Shown in pieces: positions 51,214 to 59,691 of a DNA stretch of 64,000 nucleotides. Made by a program: the position numbers and the translations under genes. The notes under the pieces are model-generated. The model saw only the letters and a list, made by a program, of their open reading frames with translations. It was not told the origin of the DNA and made no database searches. This DNA comes from Spirochaetota bacterium (GTDB lineage: Bacteria; Spirochaetota; UBA4802; UBA5550): assembly GCA_025457915.1 (NCBI GenBank), contig JALOTL010000003.1:1-64000 (forward strand). The letters run 5' to 3'. The stretch's first letter is position 1; each line of letters begins with the position of its first letter.

Positions 51214-52508
51214 TTATTTTTTTTCATTTCCCCGATGATTCTCTTTGCCGCGAAATATCCTGTGGATATTGCGACGCCGCCCCCGGAGCCCTCCCTGATC
51301 GGGTCATAGCCTGAAAGCATCGCTCCCGTGCAGAAGAGGTTTTTAACCGCTTTTCCGTCGCTCCCGAAGGGATTGAAGTATTTGTTTGTCTCGACGCCGT
51401 ACTTCAGGAACGGATGCCCCTTTCTATCAAAGAATTTTGCGGAATACCAGTCGCTCCTCCTGTTCGATCCGGAAAACCTGAGTCCGAGAACGGGTTCATC
51501 CAGCATGTTGAATCCGCTGCGAAGGCCGGCGCTGAAGAAGCTACCCGTTGACATTACGTAGAAACGCGACCTGTGCCGAGTGTCGCCGTAGTTTTCAGTA
51601 TGGATGTGGTCCAGCTCCCCGTCCATTATCTCCCCGCCGTTCACCCTGTCTCCGCCTGAATATTCACCCCCCAGCGCCGCGAACCTGGACCTCAGCGCAT
51701 TGTCGAGGCGGAGTCCGAGGATCGATGGGGGAAGGGAGGGAATTTCGTAAATGAGGCATCCCGTCAGATCCTCGAGCCTTTTATGTATCTGGGCGAAGTT
51801 GTCTATCCCGATGAAAGCCGGAAGGCTGACGACCCTTGCGCCCCTTGCCGCCCTTTTTATCTCTTCGGCGATCCTGGGCAGGTACTTTTCCGTGTCGAAT
51901 ACCCTTGCCAGGTCGATTGACCTGAATTCGTGAAGGTTTTTTTCCGTCCTGGTGTAGAAGGGCAGGGTAACCTTCCCGGTGATTATCCCGGTTCTTTTAA
52001 AGATGGGATTTTTACGCAGCTGGCTCACGGTCAGCTCGGCGTAGTAGTCCCTGTATCCGTCGAAGTTGAGCACGGCAATTGAGGCCCTTTCCTCGACGGC
52101 CTTCTTGAATTTGTCGTTGAATACGCTGTCCTGGGAAAAATAAGTGGGCTTCATTACGCCAAGGCCGGTGATCCTGAAATGGTTTTCATCCCCGTTGTCG
52201 TGGAGGCTGATCCCTGCGAGGGATATCTGATCATTGAAGAATTCGAGCGATTCCCTTACCATCCTGGAGCCTATCCTTGAATAGGGATGCGCCGGATTCG
52301 ATTTCGCGGTTTCCTTCATGTAATCGAACGGCCTGTACACCTTCCCTCCGCCCTGCCTGTATCCGAAAACGTCTATGGACCCGGAAGAGAAGTGAAGGGA
52401 GTTCATCCCGGAAGATATTACGGCCGTTCTGAGGCCATCTTCCGCGCATTTTATTCCGCAGGTCAGGCCGGAGAGACCGCCGCCGATTATGATGCAGTCA
52501 TACGCCAT
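51210..52508 (-). CDS. glpB: Anaerobic glycerol-3-phosphate dehydrogenase subunit B
   Basis: GlpB is a flavoprotein that works with GlpA. The N-terminal FAD motif is YDCIIIGGGLSGLTCGIKCA. The C-terminal part has GAMLSGYDPIREGSGGGVAI. I place the start at ATG 52508. An in-frame GTG at 52517 would give three more residues. The gene overlaps glpA and glpC, so the three are translationally coupled. Product is 432 aa. Confidence 0.9.
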   Translation of the reverse strand: MAYDCIIIGGGLSGLTCGIKCAEDGLRTAVISSGMNSLHFSSGSIDVFGYRQGGGKVYRPFDYMKETAKSNPAHPYSRIGSRMVRESLEFFNDQISLAGISLHDNGDENHFRITGLGVMKPTYFSQDSVFNDKFKKAVEERASIAVLNFDGYRDYYAELTVSQLRKNPIFKRTGIITGKVTLPFYTRTEKNLHEFRSIDLARVFDTEKYLPRIAEEIKRAARGARVVSLPAFIGIDNFAQIHKRLEDLTGCLIYEIPSLPPSILGLRLDNALRSRFAALGGEYSGGDRVNGGEIMDGELDHIHTENYGDTRHRSRFYVMSTGSFFSAGLRSGFNMLDEPVLGLRFSGSNRRSDWYSAKFFDRKGHPFLKYGVETNKYFNPFGSDGKAVKNLFCTGAMLSGYDPIREGSGGGVAISTGYFAAKRIIGEMKKNK

Positions 52509-54138
52509 CGCCGTCACCCGGGTCGTCGTCGAATTTTATTTCACCTATGCCGAGAAGACCCTCGTATATCCAGTAAGTGAATTCGGACTCCCTGAGCCCG
52601 TCACCCCAGAGGACAGGTTTGATGCCCTTCCACCTCTCCTCGAGGAAATTGTAAAGGAGCTCGATGGATTTTTCCGGCCGGTATATGCCGAAATCGGCGA
52701 ACAGGCCGGCGGACCTGTAGGCGCACAGCTCGCCCTGGCACGGGCCCATCCCTATCCTCGTCCTTCTCCTTAGATCGATGATGTTTTTCACGTCGAGCTT
52801 TTTTATGGCGTATTCCGCCTCTCCCTCTGTGACCATCTCGCATTCGCATATCAGCCTGTAGTTTTTCTTGTCTCTCTTCAATATGTCCTGGACCCTCAGT
52901 CCGTGCCTGTAGAGTGTGGATCCGACCACGGATTGCGATATGCCGGTGAATGCCCTGACGTTTTTCCTTTCAGAGATTTTTTTTTCGGATCCAGGCAATG
53001 GCGTCTTCGCGGTGCGGCACCTTCCGCCCGTGCCGAGCTTGCTGCAGGCGAGGTCGGCCGTCATTTCCGCCATGAGCCTGTAGGTCATCAGTTTTCCCCC
53101 GGCGATAGTGATGAGTCCTTCCGCTCCGTCCCTCTCGCTGTGGTCTATCAGCACTATGCCCCGGCTTATGTTCCTTCCCATGGTTTCGCCCGATATGGCT
53201 ACGAGGGGCCTGACCCCGCAGTAGGCGCGCAGGGCCCTGGTCTTCGAAACGTTCGGTATGAGCTTTTCACCGTCCTCCAGGAGCACGTCTATCTCGTCGT
53301 CGTCCACCCGGAGTTCCTCTATCCTTGAATAGTCTATCTCCCTTGACGTGGTGCCGATCAGCGAGACTGTATCGCCGGGGACTATGATGTCGCCGTCGGA
53401 TGGCTTTCTGCATCTGTTCACCACTATGTTGTTTATCCTGTAGTCGATAATGAGCATGGATCCCTTCGACGGGAACATCTTGAGCTCTATGCCGCCGAGG
53501 GAACAGACATGCTGTCCCCATACTCCCGCGGCGTTGATGACAAGGTCGCAGCGGATCTCGATCTGATTGCCCTTTTCGTCCGCCGCCCTTACTATGTTTC
53601 CGCCGCTTTTCAGCTCGAGGCCCGTGACCATCGTGTGCGTCAGTATCCCTGCGCCGTGTTCCTTGGCGTCAAGTATATTGGAGGCGGCGAGCCTGAACGG
53701 GTCTATGGTTCCGTCCGGCACCCAGATTGCGGAGAGTATGTTGTGGTTGAGATTGGGCTCGAGTCTGAGCGCCTCCTTGATGCTTATCTCCCTGGCGTTT
53801 ATGTCCGAGATTTTACAGCCTTCAAGGAGCTCGTTATGGTAGACCGGATCGTCCTCCGGAAGCGTGACGAAGAGTCCGCCCGTGTCCTCGATGCAGTGCC
53901 TGGCGATTTTTTTCAGTATCCGGTTTTCGGAAATGCACTCCCTGGCCGATTCCAGGTCCTTGACCGCGTACCTTGCTCCCGAATGGAGCAGGCCGTGGTT
54001 TCTGCCGGTGGTTCCGGACGCGATGTCGTCCTTTTCTATCAGTATCGATTTTATCCCGCGAAGGGAAAGGTCCCTGAGGGTGCCTGCCCCTGTCGCCCCG
54101 CCTCCTATTACAACCGCCTGTGTTTCGTATCTTTCCAT
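52498..54138 (-). CDS. glpA: Anaerobic glycerol-3-phosphate dehydrogenase subunit A
   Basis: GlpA is the catalytic FAD subunit that oxidises sn-glycerol-3-phosphate to dihydroxyacetone phosphate. The FAD motif is AVVIGGGATGAGTLRDLSLR, then GTTGRNHGLLHSGARYAV. A C-terminal BFD-like 2Fe-2S domain has RLICECEMVTEGE and the pair GPCQGELC. Length 546 aa is typical. It is the first gene of glpABC. A TTGACA lies at 54183-54188 on the minus strand, but no good -10 follows, so the promoter is not settled. Confidence 0.95.
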   Translation of the reverse strand: MERYETQAVVIGGGATGAGTLRDLSLRGIKSILIEKDDIASGTTGRNHGLLHSGARYAVKDLESARECISENRILKKIARHCIEDTGGLFVTLPEDDPVYHNELLEGCKISDINAREISIKEALRLEPNLNHNILSAIWVPDGTIDPFRLAASNILDAKEHGAGILTHTMVTGLELKSGGNIVRAADEKGNQIEIRCDLVINAAGVWGQHVCSLGGIELKMFPSKGSMLIIDYRINNIVVNRCRKPSDGDIIVPGDTVSLIGTTSREIDYSRIEELRVDDDEIDVLLEDGEKLIPNVSKTRALRAYCGVRPLVAISGETMGRNISRGIVLIDHSERDGAEGLITIAGGKLMTYRLMAEMTADLACSKLGTGGRCRTAKTPLPGSEKKISERKNVRAFTGISQSVVGSTLYRHGLRVQDILKRDKKNYRLICECEMVTEGEAEYAIKKLDVKNIIDLRRRTRIGMGPCQGELCAYRSAGLFADFGIYRPEKSIELLYNFLEERWKGIKPVLWGDGLRESEFTYWIYEGLLGIGEIKFDDDPGDGDGV

Positions 54139-54234
54139 GTTTTTTACTTCGGGATCTATTTTAAAATAACAGTTCAGGGTCGTGTCAAATATTATTTATA
54201 AACGCCGGCCTTTGAAGATGAATTATTCCATGGT

Positions 54235-55125
54235 TCAGGGTTTTTTCCCCGCGAGTATCCCCCTCAGTTCGTCTTCGGAGAAAACATAATCCTTTTTACA
54301 GAAACTGCAGGATATCCTTGCCCCCCTGTCTTCGGACGCCATGCTCTCCAGCTCCCCGGACGGCAGGCTTCCGAGGATGGCTTCGATGAGCGCCTTATCG
54401 CACCTGCAGGAATGCCTGATCCCGTTCGAATGCAGGATGTTCATCGTTTTGCCGCCGAAAAGATCCGACAGCACTCCCAGTATGTCGGATCCCTCGCGCA
54501 GAAGCAATCCAAGCGGTTTCTTCATGGACTGGATGTTGTTTTCGACTATGCTTATGCTGTCCCCGGGGGTTTCCGGGAAAGTCTGTATGAGGATGCCGCC
54601 CGACGATGCGGGCCCGCCAGTTTCATCCAGGTCGAGACCTATAATAATGGCCGACGGCACCTGCTCGGACGCCGCGAAGTAATAGGCGAGGTCGGGCGCT
54701 ATATCGCCGTAATGTATCGGGGTTACGCTTGAATATGGATCCTTCAGCCCGAGGTCCTTCATCACTGTGAGGAAGCCCGCGCCGATTGCTTTCGAGAAGC
54801 AGGTTTCGCCGGTTTCAGCGGAGACATCCGGGTCAGGATTTGATATGTATCCCCTGACATTGCCGGCCGCGTCGGCCTGGACGTGTATCTCACCGATGGG
54901 CCCGCTTCCGGAGAACTTTACCGATACGCTCTGGCTGGATTCGGGTTTGAGAGTGGATGCCATGAGGACCGCGGATGTGATGGTTCTGCCAAGGGCGGTG
55001 GTCGCGATGGGATTTGTCCCGTGGATCGAGGATATTCCCTTCACCGCGGCTGCGGTGGTTGCCGTATAGGCCCTCAGGTTTAATTCGGTGCAGATCACCC
55101 TTGTAGCATTATCATGCGTATTCAT
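54235..55125 (-). CDS. hslO: Redox-regulated chaperone Hsp33
   Basis: Hsp33 holds unfolded proteins during oxidative stress and is switched on when its zinc-bound cysteines form disulphides. The zinc site is present as CRCD and CSFC near the C-terminus, the CXC and CXXC motifs of the family. The central fold has GPIGEIHVQADAAGNVRGYI. I choose ATG 55125 (MNTHDNATR), since a G-rich site precedes it. Product is 296 aa. It follows no operon partner. Confidence 0.95.
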   Translation of the reverse strand: MNTHDNATRVICTELNLRAYTATTAAAVKGISSIHGTNPIATTALGRTITSAVLMASTLKPESSQSVSVKFSGSGPIGEIHVQADAAGNVRGYISNPDPDVSAETGETCFSKAIGAGFLTVMKDLGLKDPYSSVTPIHYGDIAPDLAYYFAASEQVPSAIIIGLDLDETGGPASSGGILIQTFPETPGDSISIVENNIQSMKKPLGLLLREGSDILGVLSDLFGGKTMNILHSNGIRHSCRCDKALIEAILGSLPSGELESMASEDRGARISCSFCKKDYVFSEDELRGILAGKKP

Positions 55126-55387
55126 CGCGCCCCCGATTCGCCATGAACCAGTCACGCGGGAAATTATTCAAGTTAAAATTTATCCTGTTCACTTCCCGGG
55201 CGGCCCATAAATTTCACCGGAACTGCTTGACATATGACGGATTTTATGTGAATGGATATCTGTATCCCTCAACGGCGGTTATCCGGCAATGAAAAGCCGG
55301 ATTTATCATAACTGTCAATTCAGGTAAAGCCCTGTAAGACTCATAACAGGTATACTTTTCCGCTCAATATAATGTAAGGAGATCATA

Positions 55388-55552
55388 ATGAAAAAAACCA
55401 GCAATGCATTTAAAAGCGATAAAAGAAGAAAAGAGATAGAAAGGCAGAAGAGGCAGGAAGAGAAGCGCCAGAACAGGCTGAAAAAAAAGGACGGTACCGA
55501 GGACGTATCTGAGGACGAACAGGAGGAAGCGGGAGGATCGTCCGTGGATTGA
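55388..55552 (+). CDS. Small highly charged protein (54 aa)
   Basis: ATG at 55388 has AAGGAG five bases upstream. The product starts MKKTSNAFKSDKRRKEIERQ, continues with a Lys/Arg/Gln/Glu helix and ends in an acidic tail. I recall similar short proteins beginning KxSNAFKxDKRRKE in several diderm phyla, all of unknown role; this is memory, not a search. The flanks (55126-55387 and 55553-55800) hold nothing else I can support. Confidence 0.55.
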   Translation: MKKTSNAFKSDKRRKEIERQKRQEEKRQNRLKKKDGTEDVSEDEQEEAGGSSVD

Positions 55553-55800
55553 AGCCGGAAATTTCCGGATAAGATTCCTTTCAGATGAAATAACCGGGGC
55601 GCATTTAATACGGCATTGCTAACATATAATTAAAGTATTCCCTGTTCCGCGCGGCCCGTCCGGGAAGCAGATCCTGGCCGGATCATCATGAAATCCATGG
55701 ATATTATACGCATGAAAAACCGTATATATCAACATGATTAACTGGCGGGCGGGGCCCTCCATTTCCGGAAGCGTGCGCCCGTTATGCGTTCCCGCGGATT

Positions 55801-56091
55801 TTAAAAATCAATGATATCCAGATAGGCTTTATATTTTTTTTTGCATCCGAGGTGGTTCCTGATGAAAAATTTTGCAGCCTGTGCCGGGCCAAGCGTTACC
55901 CCCATCTTCACGATAATCCCCATCTCACCGCCGTTTATGTATGGAAATACGTTCGAGTAGTTTATTCTGTGTTTACCGTCCGTCCTGAGCCCTTTTATTT
56001 TTTTTTCAAATAATTCGCAGGTATCGAACATGCTTTTTTTGTCTCCCTTGAAATCAATTCTGTAATTGAGATTCAATTCGATTCTCAGCAT
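55801..56091 (-). CDS. Small soluble protein, second pair of a duplicated module (B2)
   Basis: 96 residues, unrecognised. It starts MLRIELNLNYRIDFKGDKKS, has FEKKIKGLRTDG in the middle and ends YKAYLDIIDF. The same order of a two-residue ML(K/R) start, an FE(R/K)(R/K)IK helix and a hydrophobic C-terminal helix is seen in the 112-residue product at 56250-56588, so the two look paralogous. ATG 56091 overlaps the stop region of the micro-protein upstream and has GGAG eight bases before it. Last gene of the cassette. Confidence 0.5.
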   Translation of the reverse strand: MLRIELNLNYRIDFKGDKKSMFDTCELFEKKIKGLRTDGKHRINYSNVFPYINGGEMGIIVKMGVTLGPAQAAKFFIRNHLGCKKKYKAYLDIIDF

Positions 56092-56234
56092 ACCGTGTAC
56101 TCCGCATCGGACAGATAGTTTATTATCAAATCCGGGTAAACAAGAAGATTTAAATAGGAACTGCTGTGCGCCAGAAACCCCCCGAGAAAAAGCATAATGC
56201 ATAAAGCTCCGTTCGCGATCTTCAATAATTTCAT
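56085..56234 (-). CDS. Micro membrane protein, second pair (B1), 49 aa
   Basis: ATG 56234 has AAGGAG six bases upstream. The product starts MKLLKIANGALCIMLFLGGF, continues with LAHSSSYLNLLVYPDLIINY and ends LSDAEYTVC. One hydrophobic helix spans residues 9-22. It shares an L-x-H-S-x-x-Y-x-x-L core and a C-terminal Val-Cys with the 41-residue product at 56582-56707. Its stop overlaps the start of the next gene (ATGCTGA), so translation is coupled. Function unknown. Confidence 0.5.
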   Translation of the reverse strand: MKLLKIANGALCIMLFLGGFLAHSSSYLNLLVYPDLIINYLSDAEYTVC

Positions 56235-56249
56235 TTTATTGCTCCTTTT

Positions 56250-56588
56250 TTAAAATATATCATGCAATAAATCCAGAAACTCTTTGCCGGCCAATGACCG
56301 GACAATATTTTTAAGATCAACGCAAATCAACCTGAAATATCCCCTTATCGTTGGAGAAAATATAAAATTAAATTTTATGCTCCCCCTTGATCCCGAAACT
56401 GAAGGACAAAACTTCAGGCTTTTCGGCTCCAGCACGGCAATCTTTTTAAACCTGTCCGCATCAATAGCCGCCTTTATTCTTCTCTCAAACCCATCCTGGA
56501 CCCCGGAATGAGTATCGTAAATTTCCTCAAGATTTTTACCCTCGGTCACCTCATATACAAAACTTCCACCATAATTAAGTTTTAACAT
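56250..56588 (-). CDS. Small soluble protein, first pair of a duplicated module (A2)
   Basis: 112 residues, unrecognised. It starts MLKLNYGGSFVYEVTEGKNL, has FERRIKAAIDADRFKKI and ends LAGKEFLDLLHDIF. Ribosome binding site GGAGGTG precedes the ATG. Its start overlaps the stop of the micro-protein upstream (ATGTTAA). No signal or membrane segment. Paralogous in layout to the 96-residue product at 55801-56091. It could be an effector, sensor or regulator acting with the membrane micro-protein. Confidence 0.55.
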   Translation of the reverse strand: MLKLNYGGSFVYEVTEGKNLEEIYDTHSGVQDGFERRIKAAIDADRFKKIAVLEPKSLKFCPSVSGSRGSIKFNFIFSPTIRGYFRLICVDLKNIVRSLAGKEFLDLLHDIF

Positions 56589-56707
56589 ACTTCACCTCCA
56601 TGCTGTAAAAGCCAGATTGCAAATCCCCTGAATTCAAGGTACAGCATGTACCAGTCACTGTGAGATAACAGCATGAAGCTCGCCAACACCCATGCTTTTT
56701 TCCACAT
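56582..56707 (-). CDS. Micro membrane protein, first pair (A1), 41 aa
   Basis: ATG 56707 has GGAGG seven bases upstream. The product starts MWKKAWVLASFMLLSHSDWY, continues with MLYLEFRGFAIWLLQ and ends HGGEVC. The N-terminal half is a hydrophobic segment rich in aromatics. It aligns with the 49-residue product at 56085-56234 over LSHSDWYMLYL / LAHSSSYLNLL and in the terminal Val-Cys. Its stop overlaps the start of the next gene. It is the first gene of the cassette, behind a structured leader. Confidence 0.5.
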   Translation of the reverse strand: MWKKAWVLASFMLLSHSDWYMLYLEFRGFAIWLLQHGGEVC

Positions 56708-56732
56708 TTTTTGTTCCTCCGGTTTTGTAAGC

Positions 56733-56812
56733 ATTAAGAAGGTCTTAATCCCTGCCGGGTCCGTTTGCCGGCAGGCTTGTTCCCGGATCCGGTTCAGCCC
56801 GGAACCGGGAAC
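56733..56812 (-). promoter_or_regulatory. Triple-hairpin leader of the micro-protein cassette (only notable content of 56708-57144)
   Basis: Three consecutive inverted repeats: 56779-56790 with 56801-56812 (12 bp, one mismatch), CCTGCCGG/CCGGCAGG (56751-56758 with 56768-56775) and ATTAAGA/TCTTAAT (56733-56739 with 56743-56749). They lie 26-105 bp before the first micro-protein. A cis-acting RNA or protein binding region is likely. No convincing gene was found in the rest of the gap. Confidence 0.45.
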
Positions 56813-57144
56813 GAATTTTTAAAGAGAATTATTACAGTTCCTTTTTTACCATGAAACGGCAGTGTGCGCCGGATTATGGTATTATTGCTTTGTATACATG
56901 GGAAATATAATATGATGTTTTACGCGGACATACCCTTTGAATGTCCATGTCGGGCAGGGGGTGTGCATACCTGTGGTTTTTTTAGATATATCCGAGGCCG
57001 TGAAAAAGGTGATTTCGATGAAATTAATGTTCGGGAGCATGGAAACTGTATATTCGATTGGAATTTGCTGGATTTTAATGATTCAAAAACAGCTGCAGTT
57101 TGCTTTAAAAATAAGAAAGGCCAGGAAGGATTAAACTGACGGTT

Positions 57145-58326
57145 TCAGCTTAAAACCCCTTCCTTTTCGAAGACCTCGATCTCGGCCGCCGAGTATCCGA
57201 ATTCCTCCAGCACCTCGCGGGTATGGATGCCGCGTGTGACGCCCGCCGATCTGTATTCGGGCATGGATTCTGAAAACTTTACCGGGTTTGCGAGCTGTTT
57301 TACCATCGTGCCGTCCGTCAGCGGCACCTCGATGACGAGGCCGCGGTCCCCGGCGTGCTCGCTCCCGAGAGCCTCGGACAGGTCCAGCACCGGTTCCACA
57401 CAGGCGTCCGCGTCCCGGAACGCGTCCTCCCATTCGGCCCGGGTCCTTGATTTGAAAATGGCTTTTATCTGTTCCTTTACTTCAAAAACGTCAGGCGGAC
57501 ATACGCCGCCGGGTGCGAGGTCGGGCCGTCCGATGATGCCGCAGAATTTCACGAAGAATCCCGGCTCGATCGCGCCCACGGAAATGAAGCCCCCGTCGGA
57601 TGTCTCGTAGACGTCGTAGATGGAGCCGCCGTTCAGGAGGGTGCCCTCGGGACGAGGATTGCGGCCGTCCGTCAGGAAGCACGCGCCGTACATGGCGTTG
57701 AAGGCGGTCATTCCGTCGGTCATGGAAATGTCGATGTGCTGGCCGGCCCCGGATGAACTCCGGAATATTACCGCGGCCAGTATCCCAATCACGGCGTTGG
57801 AGGAGCCGGCCGCTATATCTGCTATCTGCATGCCGCACGGCGCCGGCGCTCCGTCCCGCCTGCCTGAATAGGAAAGTATCCCGGAACGCGCCACGTAGTT
57901 GATGTCGTGGCCAGCGCGGTCCCTGAGCGGACCGGTCTGGCCGTAGCCGGTAAGGGAGCAGTAGATGAGCGTCGGCTTTACGGATTTCAGGCTCCCGTAA
58001 TCGAGGCCGAACCCCGCCATCACGCCGGGCCTGAACTGTTCCATCAAAATATCATATCCGTCAATCAGGCGATGGACGATTTTTACGGCGCGTTCATCCT
58101 TCAGGTTGAGCGATATGCAGCGCTTGTTCCTCTGCAGGTACGCGGCGGCCGCGGAGATGCCCGTATCGCCGATAATGGGCGGCATGAACCCGGCCAGGTC
58201 GGGATGTGATCCGGAAATTATCCTCAGCACGTCCGCGCCGAGGTCAGCGAGCGTCATGGTCGCGTAGGGACCGGGGAGAAGGGACGTGAAATCCAGGATT
58301 CTCAATCCATGTAAGGGACCGGACAT
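57145..58326 (-). CDS. Alpha-methylacyl-CoA racemase-like (CaiB/BaiF CoA-transferase family III)
   Basis: 393 residues. The N-terminus LRILDFTSLLPGPYATMTLA and LADLGADVLRI are typical of family III enzymes. The segment GHDINYVARSG gives His140, and MQIADIAAGSS gives Asp170, the same 30-residue spacing as the catalytic His/Asp pair of alpha-methylacyl-CoA racemases. Racemase activity is therefore more likely than CoA transfer. It lies alone, without beta-oxidation genes nearby. Confidence 0.82.
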   Translation of the reverse strand: MSGPLHGLRILDFTSLLPGPYATMTLADLGADVLRIISGSHPDLAGFMPPIIGDTGISAAAAYLQRNKRCISLNLKDERAVKIVHRLIDGYDILMEQFRPGVMAGFGLDYGSLKSVKPTLIYCSLTGYGQTGPLRDRAGHDINYVARSGILSYSGRRDGAPAPCGMQIADIAAGSSNAVIGILAAVIFRSSSGAGQHIDISMTDGMTAFNAMYGACFLTDGRNPRPEGTLLNGGSIYDVYETSDGGFISVGAIEPGFFVKFCGIIGRPDLAPGGVCPPDVFEVKEQIKAIFKSRTRAEWEDAFRDADACVEPVLDLSEALGSEHAGDRGLVIEVPLTDGTMVKQLANPVKFSESMPEYRSAGVTRGIHTREVLEEFGYSAAEIEVFEKEGVLS

Positions 58327-58537
58327 GAAATCTCCTTTTGAAAATTATTGACTATCAGTGCCGGATTTTTGAGGCCTGCATTGATGATATATTATAAGTA
58401 ATGAAAATACCTGTTTGTAAAGAAATCTTTTTTCATGGAATTTATCGTTCAGGACGGTATATTTTTTCAGGAACGTCAATCGGCAATGCAAAAGTGAAAC
58501 GGATCCCGGTATGGTTTTCGGATGCCGGCCGGGTTAA

Positions 58538-58573
58538 TTAAATGGGCCGTATACTGTGATACGGCCCATTTAA
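58538..58573 (-). terminator. Terminator after the LCCL lipoprotein gene
   Basis: A perfect 15-bp stem (58538-58552 with 58559-58573, core AATGGGCCGTAT / ATACGGCCCATT) and six-base loop. T-rich flanks on both sides could stop transcripts from either direction. Confidence 0.75.
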
Positions 58574-58592
58574 TGTTCTGTCATGGTGAGGA

Positions 58593-58967
58593 TTATTTAG
58601 ATACTTTGAAAGCCGAATCCCCCCAGGATGTGCCCCAGTCCCTGGTCTTCACGCCGTTGCGGGCGCTTCCCTTGTAGGAGGGGAGGCTTTTTGTGACAGT
58701 GACCACGGCCGTTCCGCCTTTTGCCGCGTCAATCGCTCCGGCATGTACGGCAGCCGCGCACAAAGATGAATCCGTAGTATAGGTGTCGGTGCCCCATACC
58801 GAACCGTTTCCGCATCCTGACGGGCAGGCTATTGAGAACGACGATCCGATGGCGGCATTCGAGCTCGCATCCTTAATTTTGTCGTCGCATTTTACTGAAA
58901 CGGCCTTTTTGCATCCGAAACTGAATGCTGCCACTATCAGACATAAGATAATTATTCTGAATTTCAT
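58593..58967 (-). CDS. LCCL-domain lipoprotein
   Basis: 124 residues. A lipoprotein signal ends in AAFSFGC (Cys19). The mature part matches the LCCL domain: FSIACPSGCGNGSVWGTDTY, then DSSLCAAAVHAGAIDAAKGG and YKGSARNGVKTRDWG, with the paired cysteines in place. LCCL is best known from extracellular eukaryotic proteins and is also found in some bacteria. Its role here, presumably ligand or polysaccharide binding at the surface, is unknown. GGAGGAG precedes the ATG. Confidence 0.85.
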   Translation of the reverse strand: MKFRIIILCLIVAAFSFGCKKAVSVKCDDKIKDASSNAAIGSSFSIACPSGCGNGSVWGTDTYTTDSSLCAAAVHAGAIDAAKGGTAVVTVTKSLPSYKGSARNGVKTRDWGTSWGDSAFKVSK

Positions 58968-59005
58968 AACTCCTCCGGTATTTTTTATAATGTTTTTTCG
59001 ATCTC

Positions 59006-59033
59006 ATGATATACTCTTTTGTCATTTTGTCAA
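59006..59033 (-). promoter_or_regulatory. Promoter of the LCCL lipoprotein gene
   Basis: On the minus strand TTGACA (59028-59033), 16 bp, TATCAT (59006-59011), about 40 bp before the start codon. Confidence 0.6.
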
Positions 59034-59119
59034 ATCCTTTTAATTCGGCATATCGGTGCATGTTCGCTTTAATGCGGGATTAAAGCCGTATCTCAAATAT
59101 TTCTTGATTTAAAACAGAT

Positions 59120-59130
59120 GATTGATATCA
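59120..59130 (-). repeat. TGATATCAAT motif, site 5 (before nitroreductase)
   Basis: On the minus strand TGATATCAATC, differing in the last base from the other four sites. It lies 35 bp before the nitroreductase start. Confidence 0.3.
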
Positions 59131-59164
59131 AAAATCGTAATTATTACAGATAGAAGGAGCCCGC

Positions 59165-59665
59165 ATGGAAGCGATCTACATCAGAAGAAGCATAAGGAAA
59201 TATTCGCCAGGCCCCGTCAGTGAAGAAGACCTGGGAGAGATAATCCGGGCCGGGATGAACGCGCCCTCGGCCGGAAACGAGCAGCCCTGGCACTTCGTGG
59301 TGATAGACAGGCGTGATATTCTGGACAGGATACCGGAGGTGCATCCCTATTCGGGAATGATCAGGGAGGCCCCGGTCGCAGTTCTGGTGTGCTGCGACCT
59401 TGACAGGGTAAGGCACGAGGGGTTCTGGATACAGGACTGTTCGGCCGCCACCGAAAACATGCTTCTCGAGATAGCGGACAGGGGCCTGGGGTCCGTATGG
59501 CTCGGCGTTTACCCGAGGGAGGACAGGGTCAGGGGACTGCGGAAAATATTCTCCCTTCCGGAAAATATCGTGCCGTTTTCCCTGCTTCCGATAGGCCTGC
59601 CGGGGGAGAAGAAGGACAGGAAGAACGAGTTCCACGGGGAAATGATACACAGGAATTCCTGGTGA
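59165..59665 (+). CDS. Nitroreductase-family flavoprotein
   Basis: 166 residues, the short form of the family. The N-terminus has the FMN-binding IRRSIRKYSPGPVSEEDL and APSAGNEQPWHFVVID. Later come DCSAATENMLLEIADRGLGS and a C-terminal PIGLPGEKK. These enzymes use NAD(P)H to reduce nitro or quinone compounds, though physiological substrates vary. GAAGGAG lies just before the ATG. It stands alone, followed by a decayed gene on the other strand. Confidence 0.9.
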   Translation: MEAIYIRRSIRKYSPGPVSEEDLGEIIRAGMNAPSAGNEQPWHFVVIDRRDILDRIPEVHPYSGMIREAPVAVLVCCDLDRVRHEGFWIQDCSAATENMLLEIADRGLGSVWLGVYPREDRVRGLRKIFSLPENIVPFSLLPIGLPGEKKDRKNEFHGEMIHRNSW

Positions 59666-59691
59666 AACGGTCCGGCCCTGCCCGGCATGGC

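Noticed and set aside
54183-54188. TTGACA before glpA as glp promoter
   Set aside because: The following A+T-rich stretch gives no -10 at a normal spacing.
56864-57139. Two overlapping plus-strand frames of 91 and 65 codons
   Set aside because: Neither has a ribosome binding site, recognisable domain or codon use like the neighbours, and they compete for the same stretch.
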